In this document: piece by piece, positions 1-9,985 of the stretch
Position numbering within the stretch: position 1 is the stretch's first letter
Layout: every line of letters begins with the position of its first letter
DNA from: Phylloscopus collybita
Taxonomy: Eukaryota; Chordata; Aves; Passeriformes; Phylloscopidae
Direction of reading: 5' to 3'
Assembly (NCBI GenBank): GCA_027886175.1
Contig: JAJNNQ010000075.1
Span: forward strand, 34,874,501-34,938,500
DNA length: 64,000 bases
Notes under the pieces: model-generated
Database searches by the model: none
Seen by the model: the letters and a program-made list of their open reading frames with translations, nothing else
What the model was told of the DNA's origin: nothing
Program-made: the position numbers and the translations under genes

Positions 1-247
1 TCAAGTTGCACATGAGAAGGATTAGATTGATTATTAGGAAAATTTTCTCACTGAAAGCGTGTTCAGCATCAGAAGAGGTTACCCAGGAAAGAGGTAGAGT
101 CACCATCCCTGTGGGTATTTAAAAGATGTGTAGATGTAGCATTTAGGGACACAGTTTAGTGGTGGACTTGGTTTGTTACAGTAATGGTTGGACTCAATGA
201 CCTTACAGGCCTTTTCCAACTAGAATTATTCTATAATTCTGTGATTT
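1..247 (+). repeat. CR1 LINE, 3' end (cut by window edge)
   Basis: Non-coding 3' terminal piece of a CR1 retrotransposon in sense orientation. The body reads like the CR1 3' region, including phrases equivalent to 'attaggaaaattttctcactga', 'gagtcaccatccctg' and 'ggttggactcaatgacctta'. It ends at about 226-247 in two degenerate copies of the short ATTCTATG-type tail repeat that terminates CR1 elements. The copy is 5'-truncated or simply continues left of the window. It carries many substitutions, so it is not recent. This is the only CR1 copy here that keeps its 3' tail. The family is recognised from memory of the consensus, not by alignment. Confidence 0.9.
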
Positions 248-2939
248 GAAAATTTGCTGACAAGAGAAGACATGATTCCCATTGGGAAGAAATGAAGCCT
301 CTGACCTGATAATCTCACTGTGCCATAAATCTTGATTCCATTCTAGACCAAGACCCTTCTTTTGCATCACATCATTGCCTGCTTTGAATCAAAATCATAC
401 ATATTTTATCAAAAAGAAGAGTGTTCTTTGATTTATCTTTCTTTTCTCACTCAATGAAGAATTAGCACAGATATCAGTGCAAAATGGATTTTTCCTTTCA
501 TTTTGCATTCTAGATTACCTGAATTTTGTTGCGCTGCATGGAGGCGAACTAGGAACAGAATATGCCTTTCAGGCCTTTTGCCATTTGAAGTCATACGCAA
601 TCCAGAAAGAATATAACTTTTTCTCATCAGATCTGAGATTAAATTTACAAAAATTGTAATTATAAATAGCAACAAATGCCCAGTGCCTTCTTCCATAGGA
701 ACTAAATAAATTCAGTAGACAATTCTTAAAAAAGAAAACCCCAGAAAATCATTGTATACCTTTTTAGCATATTTCCCCAGAACAGAAGTGTAATTTGACC
801 AAAACCACAATTACATAACTCCATAGTTGCAAGGAATTTCTTCAGAAGTACCTTTCTGCTGTGGTATTATTTTAAACACACTTCTCAGTGACAATTTTCC
901 GTTAAAAGTAAAGAGCTGGTTTTTAGTGATTTCACTGCACCTTCTAAGACAAAATCTCTAAAAGCATAGTTATGTTTTGTTTGCTTTTTAGATTAATTGT
1001 TCTTCACCATTGTCTTTTTACATCCATTCTCTCCTTCTCTTTTTTTCCGTAGTAACATAGAAGTTGACCATAATGTACAACACTTACCCAGAGAAGGATT
1101 CAAATGAGAGAAGCATAAAGTGCAAGAAATGTAGAAACCTGCGCCCAGAGCTGCACATCAGCTTTCTGATTTCTGCAGAATTAAACCTTTTTTCTGCTCT
1201 GTTCACATTTGACTCATTCTCCAAAAGAGGTGGATCTCATTGGTTTTGTCTGTCAGTTACCTTACCCTTCCTCTCTGTCCTTTAGTTCTTCCTTGAGATG
1301 CATAGTTCCTCAGGCTTAGTTGCTGAATGTTCCCATGTGAGCTGTGAGAGGAGACAACTGCACAACTTGATCTCAGGGGCAAACATCAGTCCACCCAATA
1401 CCACTGAAGGTTTGCAAGTAGAAATGGATCAAATCAGCAGCAAACCCATGCTGAGTCTCTGTTTTGCAAGTATTTTTTTAGGACAAAAACAAAATTTCTC
1501 TGGATCAAGTTCCTGTGGGCCCATTATTGGTTTTCTGGCAAACTCCCAGATGACCTTCCACTGGCATACTTGTGGTTCTTGTGCCTGGACCAGACTCCAT
1601 TGGTGGCAGAATTCTTTGCAGAAAGAACTATAAGAAATCAGCCTTTTCAATCAATGTTATTTTCTCTCTTTGCCTTAGACACCAAATATTAGAATGAAAA
1701 ACCTTTCAGGCCCCTCATTTGATTCAGTTGGAGTATATAGAAGTCATCCAAAATCCTTATTGGCTGATGCCCCTCCTGATGTAAACAGGATGTCTCATTC
1801 ATTGTTCTATTACTTTGCCTGTACATTTCTGACCAGGTTCCTTGTTCCTCAGCATCTCACAACTGTGCAGGCCAAATGTTTAGCCAGATGAAAGGCTGAA
1901 TTGGTCTGGAGGATTCATAAAGCATAGATTATGGCTATAATCTCACTATAAGTGCAGTGAATTCAACTGTATCTTATTTTCTAATGATAGTCCACAAACA
2001 ATCCAAATGTCAGCATGATGATAGGAATTTGTAATATTTTTTACACACACATTTACACACATACACATACTTTCTCCCCTGTTTTTGGGCATTTAACAGA
2101 ACAATACATGTCACTGAAGTGTAGAGCCATTCCCTTTATCCTACCTTCTGGCAGTCTGACCCGCGAATCACAGAGAGAGTTACTGATGGAATAGATAGAT
2201 CCTCCAGAGTGCAAAACCCTGCTTCAAACTTGCTCTCCTTTAAATTAGCTGGCAGAGACAAGGATTTTTTGGCAAAAATGTTAGGTGTTGAAATATTTAG
2301 AACTGGAAAATTGGGTGTTTGTACACATTTTGGAAAATGTCTTTGTTAAAAGGTTGCACTACAACATTTTTCTGTCCAGTGTATTTCTATTTTTGGTACC
2401 AAAACCAGCTTTTCAAAAACAAATCTTCATTTCAGCTACTGAAATCAATTATTCATGGCTTTTTATTGCATAGTGAAGTTTTCTGGCTGTTTGGGCCCAG
2501 TGCTTGTAAGCTCATCTGCCTGTGTTCTCACATTTCAGTTTTTGCTCATTTGCTTCTGTAGATCTGTGTTCCTTAGAAGGAGCACACTTTGAAAACAAAG
2601 AGTTATTTGCTGCAAAGAGTTAAAACAGCAAACAAAGCCAGCCTAGGAGGATGCATACCACACTGCCCTTCCCACTTCAAAAGAAAGGGAGATTTGCTAC
2701 ATGAAGGATCCCTTTGGGGAGCTGCTGGCTTGCATGGGTGGTGGCTGGGTGAATACAAAGCACTTTGGGGCAGCATACAGGAGTTGATGTTGATTTGAAG
2801 TCAATGGACTACCTGTTGGGACAGGGTAGGTGACACCTCCTCCCACCACTGGCAGTCTTACTGGCATGGCAACGAACTCATCCTTTTTATGCCAGAAGCC
2901 ATGATCTCATATTTGTTAGGTATTGGAAGCAGTCAAAGT
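248..2939. other. Unique AT-rich DNA, no gene seen
   Basis: Non-repetitive AT-rich sequence with short scattered open frames (at most 111 codons, at 1298-1633) that overlap frames on the other strand and show no domain. Weak CA-rich stretches lie at about 2043-2070. I see no RNA gene and no promoter-like CpG cluster. Confidence 0.6.
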
Positions 2940-3870
2940 CAAAAACACTCCTACAGTTTTGAGGACGCGAGAATATTATTCTACTGCTCCGCTTCAGCCA
3001 GTTATGCTGTGCTGCTCTCACTTACTACCTCCTGTGCCGCCACCTGCCAGACCCAGCCCGCCTCATCCGAGCGCCGTCTGGCATTGCTGGAGCGTGAGGG
3101 GCACGGCCTCCCCGTGAAGGTGGAGTATGTTGGCACCGCAGGCCAACAACCCTCCACTCTTCAATATGGCTGGCGCCCAGGGTCAGCGCAGGAGAGGTTG
3201 GGTTTGTTTTTTTTTTTTTCTGGTCCAAGTAACTCAAACAAAAGCCAATTATTGCACATATGACAAATCTAACCCTGCTCCCTGAAAGCAATGCTGTGGT
3301 TGTACGGCAGATAGGTCCCCAACACAGGGATGGATTGGGGAACGTCATGCTCACCAGGCAGGTTAAGAATTTAGACACTGAGCCTGTCTTAAGACACAGT
3401 ATAAGTTGGATGTCTTTTTATGGTGACCGTGGAACTCCTCCATGATGTTTGCATTTGCTTCCTTACTTTCATTTTTTACAGCTGGTAACAAAAGGTCCAA
3501 CAGGTCTGAGGGGGTTGTTTTTGTCCTTTTCTAGGACAAAGCCCCTGTTCCCTCTCCGCAGCGAGCATAAAACCGCAGAGCGAAGGCATGGCAGGGCTCG
3601 GGCACGCACTGCCGGGGAAGAGCCTGGCAGCTTGTGGTGTCATGGTATGCAGCCCATACAACTGCAGAGAGGCAGATTGGCTGGCCTGAGCCTCGCCTCC
3701 TCTGCTGAGGTGCGCTACCACCGGCTCACTGGAGTGGGGACCTGGAGGCTGGAGCCACTCCTGGCCCCCGTCACTCGCTGCCGTGGCCACTGTCCAGATG
3801 GACACTGCGTTACGCAGGCTGGAGATGAGGCTTTGTTCCCGCTGTCAGTACTGTGGAGCCCATTTTTCTG
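2940..3870. other. Two GC-richer patches (about 3010-3200 and 3540-3860)
   Basis: Two stretches are clearly richer in G+C and CpG than their surroundings. A short T tract (3208-3219) and AT-rich DNA separate them. Overlapping frames exist on both strands, for example 2889-3263 and 3449-3871 on plus and 3025-3378 and 3476-3805 on minus. This is expected of GC-rich DNA, where stop codons are rarer, and none resembles a known protein. They could be old repeat remnants, exons or regulatory DNA; the sequence does not decide. Confidence 0.35.
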
Positions 3871-6712
3871 AGGAAGCAGCTTTCAGATATTTGGGGCTGT
3901 GCCAGGTTCTGATAATCCAGAAAATCCTGAATTTAAGCATATTCCTTAAAATTAGTCTTCCCTTTACCTTTCTGTGCCAGGCTCCAAATACTTCCTTAGG
4001 AGTAGGGGCACCTTATTTGGCAGATGGTTTTTTAAGTTCGTGTGTGGCTTTTGTTTTAAAATATATTAATTTATTATAATGTAAAATCATCTGCCCGGGG
4101 GATGTGGGATGTTGTTGGACTACAACCAAGTACTGGCTTGTAGCCTTCTAAACCAGGGTGCTAAGAAATAAATCCTAAACAGAAATGGATGAACAGTTTA
4201 TGTTGCAAATGTATTCAACAGACTTCACCCTTCTATTCTAAGGGCTTTCCTCAAAACAGTTGATGTTTTCTAGATTTTTTCAGCACATGAAATACAGTAT
4301 CTTGATACTGCAAACAGCAGAAGTTATTGGCTTAATTGCAAATTATTTGAAATGTCTTTTCCCTCTTTGAGGGTTCATGGTCTTGCATTATTCCTCCTCT
4401 CCAATCAGATGAGTAAAAAAATTCATACACAAAAAAGCATTATTTATCACTAGCTTCATAATAGTGGTTCTCATACACATAAATAGCTGAATACTAGTAC
4501 TTTTATGTAAAAATAAATGACCAAAGGATATAGATGGGGAAAACACACTAAAACACTATTGTAAAATGATTAATTTGAGTTGTATGCAAGCAGCACATTA
4601 TCTTCCTTTCAAATAATTTTGAAATGTGCTTTCTACACCTTGCAGTCATTCCTGAACATTTTATTTTCATTCTACTCACCCATGGACACTGATTTCCTGA
4701 GGTCTTTAAAAAATAGTTAAAAATATCCCTAATAGATGAAGATTTAAAAATATATAGATTTTTTTCCTTCCATTGGTGTCTTAGCAGGACAATGTACTAT
4801 TCGGAAGTAAGATTATGATATTGGCTGTGATAGCTATGACCTCTCATATGTTCATTTACAGAATTTGTCAGACTATTTTAACATGTTTGCTGAATTCTAA
4901 TGACTTCTTTTGGTTCAGTTGCTGCAAAGTGAAAGGTAGGTTTGTGTATCATCACTGATGATCAATTTGAATGCTTGTAACTTCTGCAGATCAATGAGGT
5001 ACCATTGTGTCACCCCATTTGCAAACACCAAAACTAGATGAGTGCTTGTTTTTTAACATCACAAACTTTGCAGTCCTAGAGCACTCCTGCAACTGGAGGT
5101 ATTTAAAGTACCTTGCTACATCCACTGGCAGTTCATTGACCTTAAAGTATCTTCTCCTGGGAAAGCCAGGCCTCATATTCTGCCAGTCATAAATTTGGTA
5201 GAAAAAGTCTGAGGAATATGCATAATATGCAAGCAAAATTGATGGACATAAACTAATCCAGGTTGGTATTTGATGTATTTCATATTGATTGTTCCCTTTG
5301 CAAATTGGACCTGGACTAGAATGGTGGGAAGGAACAACTAAAGGCATTAGCTTTGACCTTAGTTGAATTACAGAATGATCGTATTTATGCTTACAGGGGA
5401 ATTTAAATGGAAGTTATCAGAAGGAATTCATACTTTGGGATTTCATAATCACAGATTACTACACTGAAAGTACTGATATTGACTCAAAAATTCAGTGATT
5501 TAGACAATAAGCATATTACTCTCTTCTTAACAACACTTGTTACACTTGGGGAAAAGTTTCTGTTTAAATCCAGAAATCTGCCATGTTATGCTCCTGTAAT
5601 TACATCTTTACAATTAGTTTTCAACACAGTGTCAGCAGAAGAATGCCCATTGACAATGCCTAAGCAGAGAGAGAGGAGTCTATTTTGACACAGCAAAGCA
5701 TTTTCATTTTTTTAATTTCCTCACTTACCCACACTATTTGTCTCTTTCCATCATCTGTATTGTCTCTTCAGAAAGCCAGGCTGTGAGCTGTCTGTGGCAG
5801 GCACCCATTTTTCATTTTCTGTGTGGGTAGGTAGTGTATTACAAATAAATAATAGAAGGTCATTGACACTCCTCAAACAACAAAACTTTTAATGTAAGTG
5901 GTGAGACTTCTGCTTGGGTGTAAACAGGTTGCATTAAGATTCTGGCTATAGATCATCTACATTGATCTAGAAACCCATGAAAAAAGTACCACAGACTACT
6001 CATGCTGAGTTGCAAATTTACCCTACCATGTCCCTCTGTTGTGGATTGTCTGGAAAAAAAATACCAACAACTGCAAAAAAGGAAATTGTCTATCATCTTC
6101 TGATAACACTAATGGTAGCAGCATATTTACCTGCTTGTTTGTCTGCCTCAGATAGAATTTATGACTTTATGCTTGACTACCTCAAAGATCTCGAGATTAG
6201 TAATCAAAAATATTTTGATTGCCAGCTTTACTTCTCGAGATGTTACAAGAAAGCATTAAGTTAATATAATTAACTAAGTAAATAAGCAAACCAGACAATT
6301 ATATAAGAAACCTTAGCTAAAAAGACTACAGAAGGATTTGACAGATTACAGGCTTTTAACACTGTCACAATCACTATTAAAATCTGTAATCTCATTAACA
6401 TCAAAGAACTGGAATCAAACTGAACAAAACTGAAAAATCATTCAAAAATATTTTTTTATTATACCCTCCAGTAGTGTTGTGAAATATAAGAGGGAATAAA
6501 GGAGAGCAAGAACATTTCAGAAGAGGTTGAAATGAAATGAAAGCTGTGGTGAATTATCTTCTGCCTTCCTTTCCAGCACTCACAACTGAAGATCTCACAC
6601 CTACTCAAAACTAATGTCTGTTAAGTTACAGGAGATGTATCCAAATGATGCATACCAGTACTAAAATCTGAGAGGACTGAATGGCAGATGATTTTCTCCA
6701 TTTTTAAAAATC
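3871..6712. other. Unique AT-rich DNA, no convincing gene
   Basis: Mostly AT-rich unique DNA. The longest frames are a 118-codon frame on minus (4991-5347) and a 95-codon frame on plus (5977-6264). Neither has a recognisable domain or splice context, and both are within what chance gives at this length. A short inverted repeat (AATCAAAA / TTTTGATT around a 3-base centre) lies near 6200-6220. Confidence 0.5.
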
Positions 6713-6718
6713 CTTCAT
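6713..6718. repeat. Target-site duplication, left copy (CTTCAT)
   Basis: CTTCAT sits immediately left of the LTR that begins with TG at 6719. The same six bases follow the LTR at 7023-7028. A 6-bp duplication is typical of class II (ERVK-like) retroviral integration. Confidence 0.85.
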
Positions 6719-7022
6719 TGAAGTTAACTTCTTTCTCTCAGCCCCCCGGAGACTCGGTCCAGCTCAGATTTAGGGAGGTTAGGGTGGGGGAAACTCTAAG
6801 ATAAGAACATACAACTAAAGGAGGCTCTTACCCCGAGATGTGGTTCCAAGGTTTATTTCCTGAAGGTATCCCGAGGCCAAAGAGGACTACCCCGAAAGGA
6901 ACAGGGGGTTTTATCCCTTTCAGGGTAAGGGGGCGGAGTTTCCTATGGCCAAAGGCCATAGGTCAGTGTCAAGGGACAGGTAAAGTTTCACAGGGGGAGG
7001 AGATACCAAAGGGAATACAACA
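6719..7022 (-). mobile_element. Solo LTR of an avian endogenous retrovirus (ERVK-like)
   Basis: A 304-bp element that begins TG and ends CA on the plus strand, flanked by perfect 6-bp duplications (6713-6718 and 7023-7028). Read on the minus strand it has the order of a retroviral promoter LTR: a GC box (complement of GGGCGG at 6931-6936), a TATA-like GATAAAA (complement of 6909-6915), an AATAAA poly(A) signal (complement of 6852-6857), then about 133 bases to the right end. A 9-bp perfect palindrome with a 3-base centre (6942-6962) lies in the U3 region. No gag, pol or env sequence is attached, so it is a solo LTR left by recombination between two LTRs. Class II assignment rests on the 6-bp duplication; the family name is not determined. 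Confidence 0.85.
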
Positions 7023-7028
7023 CTTCAT
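7023..7028. repeat. Target-site duplication, right copy (CTTCAT)
   Basis: Identical to 6713-6718 and directly abutting the terminal CA of the LTR. Confidence 0.85.
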
Positions 7029-8374
7029 ATCTATTAAATTATTTTTATATAAAATTATTGGTTTAGTACATTCTTGTTGTTTACGTCAAAATTGCCAAAT
7101 AGGTTAGATGCACAAAATCAGCATTTTTGTTCTTAGACTTTTGTCCAGGGTAGAAGGAGCTGGTGAGCTCAGTTAGACTGTATACTTCAGTTATTGTTGG
7201 TTTTGCAATGAGAATTGTGAGATTTTCAATGCAAATAACATCCTTGGGTGGTTTTAGGGCTTTTGGTCACCCATGATATTTTTACAATATTTACAGTATT
7301 TACAATATTTTGAATATTCCATATGTGTGTTGTTTAAAGAAATGGAGGAGCTTTCTATTTGATGCAAGCAGTTAGTATCTACCAGTAAATATATACTTCT
7401 AAGCAAGAGAGAGGCCTCAACAACTGACCTGCTCCCAGCAGCTAATTCTTTATTTTTCAAAGAATTTACCTGCTTCTTAGTTTGCAAATCTGATTATATA
7501 AAATTGTATTTGAAAATTTGGAAAATCAAAATGTTATGTAAGATGTTACAGAAGATAACAGAGTCCAGGACTGTGTTCCTCCAACATTTGCTGAAGCTGG
7601 CATCTGGTTGGGGAAAATAATATGAGAATTCTATCAGAATAAAACCTCATTTCAAGATAAATGGTATTCTTCAGACTAAGACTGAGGCAGTGTCAGAGGC
7701 ATCATTGATAAGATATACACATTTTATATTCAAAGCAGAAATGCAACAGGGAGGTGATTACAAACAAGACAGGAACATATTCATACAATTAACTATGACT
7801 TCGATTGCAGAGAGGCTGGCTTTCTGTTCCCTCGTCTGTTTAGACTTTTGAAAATCAAGCTCATGTGAAGGTTAAGCAGAGAGAGGGATAACAAGGCATC
7901 ACAGAACAACCCAGCCAGGACATCTGATCAATCATTCCAGAGGATCTTCTGAGTCTGGAGTATAAATGGTAGAAAAGCTGTAGAGACACTTCAATCAGCT
8001 TGAAGGTTAATTGAGGAAGGTTAGCAAAATTTGCTCTCAGATTTAAAAAAACAAGGGCAGACACCTGACTGTATGGTAGAGAAAATGGGTAAGTAACCCA
8101 GTAAATGCAATGTCCTGTCTTAAAAACAGACCAAGTGTTGTTCTAGAATTTTGTCTGAGTTAGTATCAGAATTGCAGGTGCTACCAAAGCTGTCCTTTTT
8201 GCCTGTTTTTCAATAACCTTGAAAAACCTTCGGCTCTCTGCAGAATACATGGCTGTGTGCACAACTGATGTAATTTTGTGCAATGAAAGTGGCACTCTTG
8301 GCCTCTTCTTGGACACACAGACTTATTCTTCAATAGATGCAAAAGGGAAAAGACAGATTCCAAACACCAGGAAG
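7029..8374. other. Unique AT-rich DNA with a small 9-bp tandem repeat
   Basis: No gene seen. At about 7278-7309 a nine-base unit close to TTTACAATA is repeated about three times with one substitution; it gives the repetitive YCK residues in a short minus-strand frame. The rest is unsupported short frames. Confidence 0.5.
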
Positions 8375-8409
8375 TTTGGTCCAATTAACAAATGGTTAAT
8401 TGGACCAAA
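8375..8409. repeat. Perfect 15-bp inverted repeat (hairpin), 5-base loop
   Basis: The left arm TTTGGTCCAATTAAC (8375-8389) and right arm GTTAATTGGACCAAA (8395-8409) are exact reverse complements around the loop AAATG. The stem could form a cruciform or an RNA hairpin. No poly-T follows and no transposon ends are seen. Its role is unknown. Confidence 0.95.
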
Positions 8410-8886
8410 GCTCCTCCAAGCTCAACACCACATGATGACAACTGAGGATTGGTGTGGCTTTGCTCCAAATCAAGGAGATGATAATAACTGTTCCCACTCA
8501 AGCCACCTGGTCACTGTGTAGGCTCTGGTGTATTGTGACCCACAAGAAGACCAATGTTTTCCTTGCTTCCCTGAGTCTCTCTGGACCATGTATCAATGCT
8601 TCTGTTCTGGGTCACCTACAGCATCTGAAGTTACGGGCACTGTCTTTTCTCTCAGGCAATGAGAGAAAAGGCTTATGTTGCTTAACCCAGCACTGCTGTT
8701 TTCAGTTCCTGTAGTTGGGGTATTACTATATTGCAACTGTACCTCCAGTAGTACAGGTGAGAAATATCAAGAGTCAAGAACGATTCTTTGAAAACAATTA
8801 AGAAACGCTTTGGAGCAGGGGTCAATGTGCCCACCATAACGGTAAAGCAGTTGGTCTATCTTGGGTACTGTTCCTGTTATTCTGAG
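8410..8886. other. Unique DNA, no gene seen
   Basis: Overlapping plus-strand frames (8219-8521 and 8454-8714) run across this segment without recognisable domains. The 8219-8521 frame also crosses the hairpin at 8375-8409. I take both as chance frames. Confidence 0.45.
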
Positions 8887-9056
8887 TTAAAGAGAGAGAG
8901 AAAAAAAGAGAGAAAGTAAAAGAAAGAAAGCAAGAGGAAAGATAAGAGATAAAGAAAAGCAGGCAAGGAAAGGAAAGGAAAGGAAAGGAAAGGAAAGGAA
9001 AGGAAAGGAAAGGAAAGGAAAGGAAAGGAAAGGAAAGGAAAGGAAAGGAAAGGTAA

Positions 9057-9112
<56 letters not shown>
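8887..9112. repeat. Compound purine microsatellite (AAGGA)n then (GAAA)n
   Basis: The plus strand is almost pure purine for about 225 bases. A degenerate A/G stretch (8887-8963) leads into about 17 near-perfect copies of a five-base AAGGA unit (about 8965-9052). A short break follows, then about 13 copies of GAAA (about 9058-9111). The long Ser/Phe/Leu frames on the minus strand here (8877-9152 and 8887-9381) are translations of this repeat, not genes. Such mirror-repeat purine tracts can form triplex DNA and are usually length-variable. Confidence 0.97.
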
Positions 9113-9113
<1 letters not shown>

Positions 9114-9479
9114 GAACAAAATCAGTCCCATATTTGAATGTGTTAAACACAAAGCATGTATTTTTTAAAAAATGGAGCTGGGCACTATTCAGGCAGGGCA
9201 CTGCCATTTTGACATGCCATGTGGACTCTGGTGTAAAAAAAGAGAAAAAGAAAATAGTAATGCATATGTGTGGTAATAATCTGCACATGACTGGTTGCTG
9301 TAATGTGCACTGCTGTACTGCCAGCAGGGAAGTGAGTGATTGCCTCTCGCCGACACAATGGGCACTGGCTTTGCCTTGCACGGTTTTCCAGCAGAACCAA
9401 TAAGGGGCGAGTAAGCAAGAAATGGGAGCTGCTGCCTGACTCTTCCAGCTCTCAATCCCTGAGCCCTGTTTAAGAAGTC
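9113..9479. other. Unique DNA, no gene seen
   Basis: Short overlapping frames on both strands (9134-9403 plus; 9185-9418 and 9189-9455 minus) have no recognisable domain. Confidence 0.45.
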
Positions 9480-9985
9480 AATAAGAAGTATTTTTGCTTT
9501 TAAAATATTTTAATTGGTTCACTGTGCCCAGGGAACTTGCTGAGCACTAGCTGAACGGCTAATGACTGCCTTTTGCTTTGACCTCGGTGTCTTTTAGCCT
9601 AGGTGGTGAGACGTGTCACAGAAGCTGTGCTCATCAGGAAAGTTTCTATTTGTTTTGCTAGTCTGGTGCCTCATCCGGAGCAGTTTGATATTCAAATGAA
9701 TCTGTCAGAAACAAGAGTGTGGTGCTTCAGTTCTTGCTCAGGCCTGATGACATTGATTTGTGAGCATACTGCTTGACTACGGGATGTGTGACAGATAAAT
9801 TTTATCAAAATTAAGGCACAATTAAACATTTCATCTTCCTAATTACTGGCTGTAGATTCAGCCTGATGACCATGTGCTGTAAGAAATCAGCGACCATTAC
9901 ACATTTTAATGGAGCACAGCTGTCTTACAGCTTGGTAATATTTGCACAGTGCCACAGAACTGTAATTTATGATAAAAAGAAAAAA
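9480..9985. promoter_or_regulatory. Candidate conserved non-coding element
   Basis: About 500 bases of balanced composition with no long frames, no simple repeats and many short motifs typical of developmental enhancers, such as a TAATTA homeodomain core (9840-9845) and several ATTAA or TTTAAT runs. The impression of constraint comes from texture only. Conservation cannot be shown from one sequence. Confidence 0.3.

Noticed and set aside
4991..5347. 118-codon minus-strand frame
   Set aside because: Looks somewhat protein-like, but has no recognised domain, splice signals or coding bias that I can show; most likely chance.
5977..6264. 95-codon plus-strand frame with a hydrophobic stretch
   Set aside because: No signal, family match or context; within chance expectation.
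8877..9381. Long minus-strand frames rich in Ser, Phe and Leu
   Set aside because: They are translations of the (AAGGA)n/(GAAA)n microsatellite.
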